Below, piece after piece: positions 59,549 to 64,000 of a stretch of DNA of 64,000 bases (positions are counted from its first letter, which is position 1; each line of letters begins with the position of its first letter). A model generated the notes under the pieces. It was not told the origin of the DNA. It was given only the letters and a program-made list of their open reading frames with translations, and searched no databases. Both the position numbers and the translations under genes were made by a program. The DNA comes from Salvia splendens (taxonomy: Eukaryota; Streptophyta; Magnoliopsida; Lamiales; Lamiaceae), in assembly GCF_004379255.2 (NCBI RefSeq), contig NC_056035.1, positions 36,401,773 to 36,465,772 on the forward strand, written 5' to 3'.

Positions 59549-60546
59549 TCAGATTTGTGGCTTTGTGTATCCTAGACTAATAAGCTTGTGCAGTAGCTTT
59601 TTCTCAGCACTTGCCTGAACCCCAAGAAGTCAAGTTAAACACAGAACGAAAGATTAGCACAAACAATTATGATATTGAGATAAAATGAAGTCTGCAATTG
59701 CATTTAGTAAAAGACTAAAGAAATACTTGAAACATAAACACTGATAAAGCAGATAGGGATATCTAACCTCAAGCATGGGGTTATTCTTTGGTAAATTACA
59801 AGCAAGAACAACATTAAGGCCAGTCTTGAGAACTGAAATATAAGAAACTTATCAGCCGATGAAGCGGATGATGCAGAAACAAACATATCTATGGTCTAAA
59901 AGCAATTACCTAATCGGCGTGCAATACCAAAACCTGTATTATCAGAAGACCCCCCAATTAGAGAAGTCACACCAACTGCATTGCTCTGTTCATAAACTCA
60001 AACATCAGAGCTAGCAATGTGATGTGGAATCGATCAATTGAGAGGAAAAACTCTTGATTCTCAACAAACATACACAACATCAAGTAGTATAACTTACTGG
60101 TCGTGTGGGAAGAGCTGCATAGAGATGTCCGAAGCTGGCAGAGTTGCAACCAATCCATACATAAATCTAGACAAGGAGGAGCTTGCTTGTAAGGATGAGG
60201 TAATGCAAATACTACATTAAAACATAAGAGAGGGTGAGGGGGAGAGAATTCGGCAGAAAAGGGGAATTTTCCAACTCGTGAAAATGAAGGAACAGAATTC
60301 ACACTATTGACAAGAGATAGAGATGAATTCAGTTAGATGCAAGAGTGAACTAAAACCCTAATTAGAAGCATAATCAATGGAAAAAGCAAGCAAATAATCA
60401 GAATTGCAGAATTGAAGGAAAACCTGTTTTCGAAGACGAATAATCTGAAAGTGGAGCAAAACGTCGCCGTCTGATTCCTCAGAAAAGCAAGTGAGTTGAA
60501 CACCATCGCTCTGGCAGCCATCATTCTCAGTCTTAATTTGCTCCAT
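59549..60546 (-). CDS. PSMG4: Proteasome assembly chaperone 4 (PAC4/PSMG4), 5 exons
   Basis: Exons 60546-60424, 60166-60098, 59985-59910, 59832-59768 and 59614-59549 give 132 residues. Similarity to PSMG4 is seen in order: HFQIIRLRKQIYVWIGCNS (animal forms have VHFHVMRL...FFLWVG), LPTRPSNAVGVTSLIGGSSDNTGFGIARRL (VSTSLLGDTSDTTSTGLAQRL) and VLKTGLNVVLACNLPKN. PAC3-PAC4 dimers guide alpha-ring assembly of the 20S proteasome. No signal or membrane segment is present; cytosolic. The first exon starts with an acidic tail. All four introns are GT-AG. Confidence 0.9.
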
Positions 60547-60673
60547 TTCTGTAATTTCGATTGATTAACAGAGAAAATATTGGCGTGGGAAGGATTATAG
60601 AGGAAGGATGTTGGTCAATGTGTGTATCTCTTCAGTCTATGAATGCGACGAAGACGAACCCAGTTTTCCATTA
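60547..60673. promoter_or_regulatory. Upstream region of PAC4
   Basis: Short stretch between the PAC4 start and the Harbinger-like element. If the promoter is compact it lies here; otherwise the transposon is inside it. Confidence 0.4.
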
Positions 60674-61299
60674 GGCCATCCAAAATAGAAATAGCCCAGC
60701 AATAGCCCAGCCATAGCCTAGCCACTGCCACATCATCAGCACTAAAAATCCTCCTGCCACATCATAAATAGCCCAGCCATAACCTAGCCACATCATAAAT
60801 AGCCCAGCCACATCAATAGCCACATCACTAATAACAATTATATAAAATGACATAATTAACAATCACACAATATACGGAATTTAATTTACGAGACATATAC
60901 GGGAAACATTAATAATACTATCCACATCACTATTAACAAATATATACAAAATGAAATAATTAACAATCACACAATATGCGAAATTTAATTTACGAGACAT
61001 ATATAGTGTTTCGGAAAAAAAAAAAAAAGTGGTGCGAATGAAAATGACGAGCAAAGCGCGTATATATAGTGTTTCGGAAAAAAAAATTAATTTTCGCGCT
61101 AGGCGGTGCGCTGGGCGATCCGGGCGCTGCAATAGCGCTGAACGGACCGCCCAGCCGACCGCCCAGCGCCACATAACCGCCCAGCGCTGCGCGGTTTCTC
61201 TCTCCACTCAGTCGCTGGGCGGCTGCAATAGACCGCCCAGCGAACCGCCCAGCGCCGGCGCTCAGCTGGGCGGTCGCTGGACGCCTATTGTGGATGGTC
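60674..61299. mobile_element. PIF/Harbinger-like MITE (626 bp) with GC-rich arm
   Basis: Left end GGCCATCCAAAATAG and the complement of the right end GACCATCCACAATAG pair well, with TTA on both sides (60671-60673 and 61300-61302), the 3-bp duplication of PIF/Harbinger. Inside, AGCCCAGCCA-type words repeat near 60695-60825; a 102-bp tandem duplication runs from 60821; and a strongly GC-rich arm (CCGCCCAGCG words, about 61095-61280) forms many short inverted repeats. Confidence 0.75.
60821..61008. repeat. 102-bp tandem duplication inside the Harbinger-like element
   Basis: CACATCACTA...AACAATCACACAATAT...AATTTACGAGACATATA recurs 102 bp later with about 85-90% identity by eye. Confidence 0.7.
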
Positions 61300-61302
61300 T
61301 TA

Positions 61303-61469
61303 TAACATAATTTGTCATATTTCAGTTTTACCATTTTAGTAGTAGACCCCATATTCCATTACTATTCACATTTTATCATATTCTACTAACTTTTTCAACT
61401 CACTTTTTATTACATTTTTTAAAACCTGTGCCCGGTCAAAATGTCTCAAATTATATGGGACGGAGGGAG
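61303..61469. mobile_element. Stowaway MITE lacking one end
   Basis: The right end ATTATATGGGACGGAGGGAG is intact and followed by TA. The opposite end should carry the matching TIR but stops about 16 bp short, exactly where the Harbinger-like element ends. Its interior matches the 39723-39937 element. Confidence 0.75.
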
Positions 61470-64000
61470 TAGCATTTTTAAATAAAAAAATTGGTGCAAT
61501 TTTTAAAATTCCTACTACTCCTTATTAAAAAAATAATATTCCATAAGTTTAAAATTACATTAATATTTTTAATATAATTATTTAATTTAAATATGATTAA
61601 TGATTTAAAAATTTACGTGGACAAATAATTATTACTCCGTACTATTATAGATCGGTTACTTCGTACAATATAATACCAGTACATAATAAATATTGTGATA
61701 TTTAAGACTTTCAGAATTCAGTATATTAGACATAATAATATTGATATATATAAAATACTAAGCAAAAATAAAATTATTTAAGATTAAATTAGTCATAGGG
61801 GTAAAAATGTGATTGAGAATCCCGAGACACATTGTCATATAAATATTTTGAAAATGGATAGAGATATATATCACGATCCTTGTTTTTAAGAGACAAAACA
61901 ACCAAACAAGCTATTCGAATAAACATGACATCTAGTCACGAGCAATAATGGGAACCAATCAGATTAACTTATTATTTTCCCTCTAATGATTCACGTGAAT
62001 CAACCTACATGCACACAATATTCCACAAAAAATATTTATATAATCTTGATGATGGCAAAACATATATTTTGATGCATTAAATCAATAATTTGGATTGTGT
62101 ATCATTGATTTAGAAAAAATTCCGTTACCTCTGAAATATTAGGATAGAAATTTCATAGTTTAATTTGTACTAGTACTTTCAATACTTGCAATGTTTGTCT
62201 TTTACTTGGGTGGGAATTAAAATGGTGTGCTTAATCATAAATAATCGATTATTATAGGGAGAAAGTCGCACCATTTAGAGTGTTTCGAAAATACATCAAA
62301 GATTTGATGTAACACAAAAGTAATTATGCGACAAGAATCCGCTACTAAACGATTCAAACGAAGTGATTATGTGCGATTAATTTGAATTTTGAAACAGCCA
62401 CGCAATCTGTGAATAATGATTATTAGTTGCTGAGTGTGAGGAAAATAGTAAAGTTACGAGCTGCCGAGAAGAGTCCCGAGCTGCCGAGAAGAGTCCCGAG
62501 CTCGTAACTGCCGAGAAGAGTCCCGAGCTGCCGAGAAGAAGGTCACAGCTCCCGAGCTTCAGGAGCCGTCCGATCAAGCGCGCCATCTGCAAGATTGAAT
62601 GTCAACCGTAGATTCAACTAGCCGTTGGATTTGTAACAGTTTTTTGTGTTTGTTTCAGCTTTCTAGTTTGTTAGTTGTTAAGCTCTCTTATTCGGTTCTC
62701 ATACATAAGAACGAGAGAGAGATGTTTTCAGTTTGTAACAGATAACATCCATTTTAGATTTTTCTCAAGAAAGCTTTCCAAATTTTTCCCAAAGTGTGTT
62801 CATCATTCTTGTTCATTGATTCTTGATTGTGTTTCTCGATACTATTCTAACACAATCAATTAAATTATTAAAAAGTATCGAATAATTCAGATAGTGCTTA
62901 CTTAGATACGAAGTGTGACACATTAATAATGCATGCATCTTTCATCTTCATGAAAGGTTATTTTGCTAATTTGTTGTGTGATTAGATAAATCTTAAGACA
63001 TAAAGGCAAAAGTTAAAATCACTTATTTTTTGTGAGTGTAACTAATCAATAAGATAAAAGGGCAAATCTTTCTTTTCGTCAAATCTACAAATATCTCTAG
63101 TAGTGGATTCTCATGGCCTAATTATCTATTTATTTGAATAACAAGATTTTTCCTTCGTCACACCACACTAAAAAATGTATACACATCACAATATTAACTA
63201 CTATTATAATATACATACAAATATATAATGAAGCATTTAAGGTTAGTCTAAAGGGCCTAGCTGCATATGTTTGAGATGAAATGATGCATTTAAAAAAAAT
63301 GATTTCAAAACTAATTAAATTATTTAATATTAGGGTAGGATTAAATTGCTAGGGTCCATGCATGCATTCCTGCCTGTGGGTCTGAAGAAGCATGTAATGT
63401 TTGGTCTAGGTATTAATAAGTGCTTTTGCAGTGGACCAACTACTAATATATCTATAGCAGTGAATTATCTTAACATATAGTACTCCCTATATTAGTAAAT
63501 TACCATGGCCATCATATTTTTCATGAAAATATCACCAAATACGTACAAAAATTATTGCACTAGTAGTAAAATTATTAGCACTCGGGTAAAAATGAAATTA
63601 TATCCCATACGAGATTTGAAGTCGTGCTACGTTTAATTAGGAGAGAAAATGAAAAATATATCCATTATTTTATTGAAGGAATTTGTGGTGTTAAATTGAT
63701 CCAATAAATGCAATATTTTATTTTATTTTATTTATACATATATTGATTGATAAAATAAATAAATGTAACATAGTTGTGATAGATTGATGGAGTGGAAGAA
63801 TTTATGTGTGCACCCACCATTATCTCACGAGCGACAAGAGGGAGGCCTATTTAACCCATTAACATGCTCGACCATACATTATACTATATATAATTATATT
63901 GTAAACATATAATTATAATTATCCGTAATTCCTAGTGGAAAAGCTAGGTCTAGTCTTTATTTTTTCTACCATCTCATGAAAATATGCAATTTACTTTGAC
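61470..64000. other. Gene-free AT-rich tail of the window
   Basis: No coding region recognised. Apart from the short tandem repeat at 62458-62545, the stretch 62640-62851 (TTTCAGCTTTCTAG..., ending TTCTAACA) resembles the 3' part of a copia-type LTR, but no partner LTR, primer site or target duplication is visible. Confidence 0.5.
62458..62545. repeat. About four copies of a 20-bp GC-rich tandem unit
   Basis: The unit GAGCTGCCGAGAAGAGTCCC occurs twice exactly, a third time with a 7-bp insertion and a fourth time partly. It stands out from the AT-rich surroundings. Confidence 0.85.

Noticed and set aside
62275..62851. Possible solo copia LTR
   Set aside because: The right end (TTCTAACA) looks suitable, but I find no matching TG start with a 5-bp duplication, no primer site and no second LTR.

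Overview
This is nuclear DNA from a flowering plant. It is gene-dense with AT-rich introns, and it holds Stowaway-type MITEs, hAT, Mutator-like (MULE) and PIF/Harbinger elements, a SINE and one organelle-derived scrap. Every recognisable protein is a land-plant family (SPL, TGD4, NPSN, ALIS, PPR, MUSTANG, LEA, pectinesterase with inhibitor domain). The protein wording and repeat style look like an asterid, perhaps Lamiales. That placement is an impression, not a result.

Layout. 1-546: 3' end of a PPR gene. 1254-3206 (-): ALIS/CDC50 flippase subunit, divergent from 3961-6934 (+), a plastid-type rhodanese/TrhO-like protein. 8129-10668 (+): TITAN-like (CENATAC-family) zinc-finger protein. 10.9-13.6 kb: repeats, including a Stowaway MITE and a 1.27-kb long-TIR element. 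13612-20156 (+): 17-exon HAD-type 5'-nucleotidase with MITEs in two introns. 20828-23757: a MULE with a perfect 9-bp target duplication, itself containing a hAT element with a perfect 8-bp duplication and a MITE inside that. It ends 37 bp before the start codon of TGD4 (23795-26202 +). 27356-29905 (+): MUSTANG-type domesticated transposase with a PB1 domain. 30740-31580 (+): LEA protein with signal peptide. 31.6-33.4 kb: gene-free, with a plastid accD scrap. 33419-36363 (+): organellar ribosomal protein uL3, convergent with 36738-38759 (-), a pectinesterase/inhibitor. 38.8-41.6 kb: gene-free, with a MITE and a complete SINE. 41658-44261 (-): pyruvate dehydrogenase kinase, divergent from 46410-50240 (+), an NPSN13-like SNARE. 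52658-57308 (+): SPL1/SPL12-type transcription factor. 58041-59415 (+): double-MATH protein, convergent (133 bp) with 59549-60546 (-), proteasome assembly chaperone 4. 60.6-64 kb: repeats and no recognisable gene.

The genes are unrelated housekeeping and regulatory functions, not a pathway cluster: lipid flipping and ER-to-plastid lipid import (ALIS, TGD4), mitochondrial carbon control and translation (PDK, uL3), tRNA and minor-splicing related proteins, membrane fusion (NPSN13), wall remodelling and stress protection. Exon structures below were built by hand from GT-AG or GC-AG junctions, reading-frame continuity and family conservation. All 14 multi-exon models close in frame. Four of about 81 introns use a GC donor. 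Points most worth checking are the nested MULE next to TGD4, the SINE with an internal 93-bp duplication, the GC-AG introns and the decayed LYDAEAY repeats at the TITAN-like 3' end.
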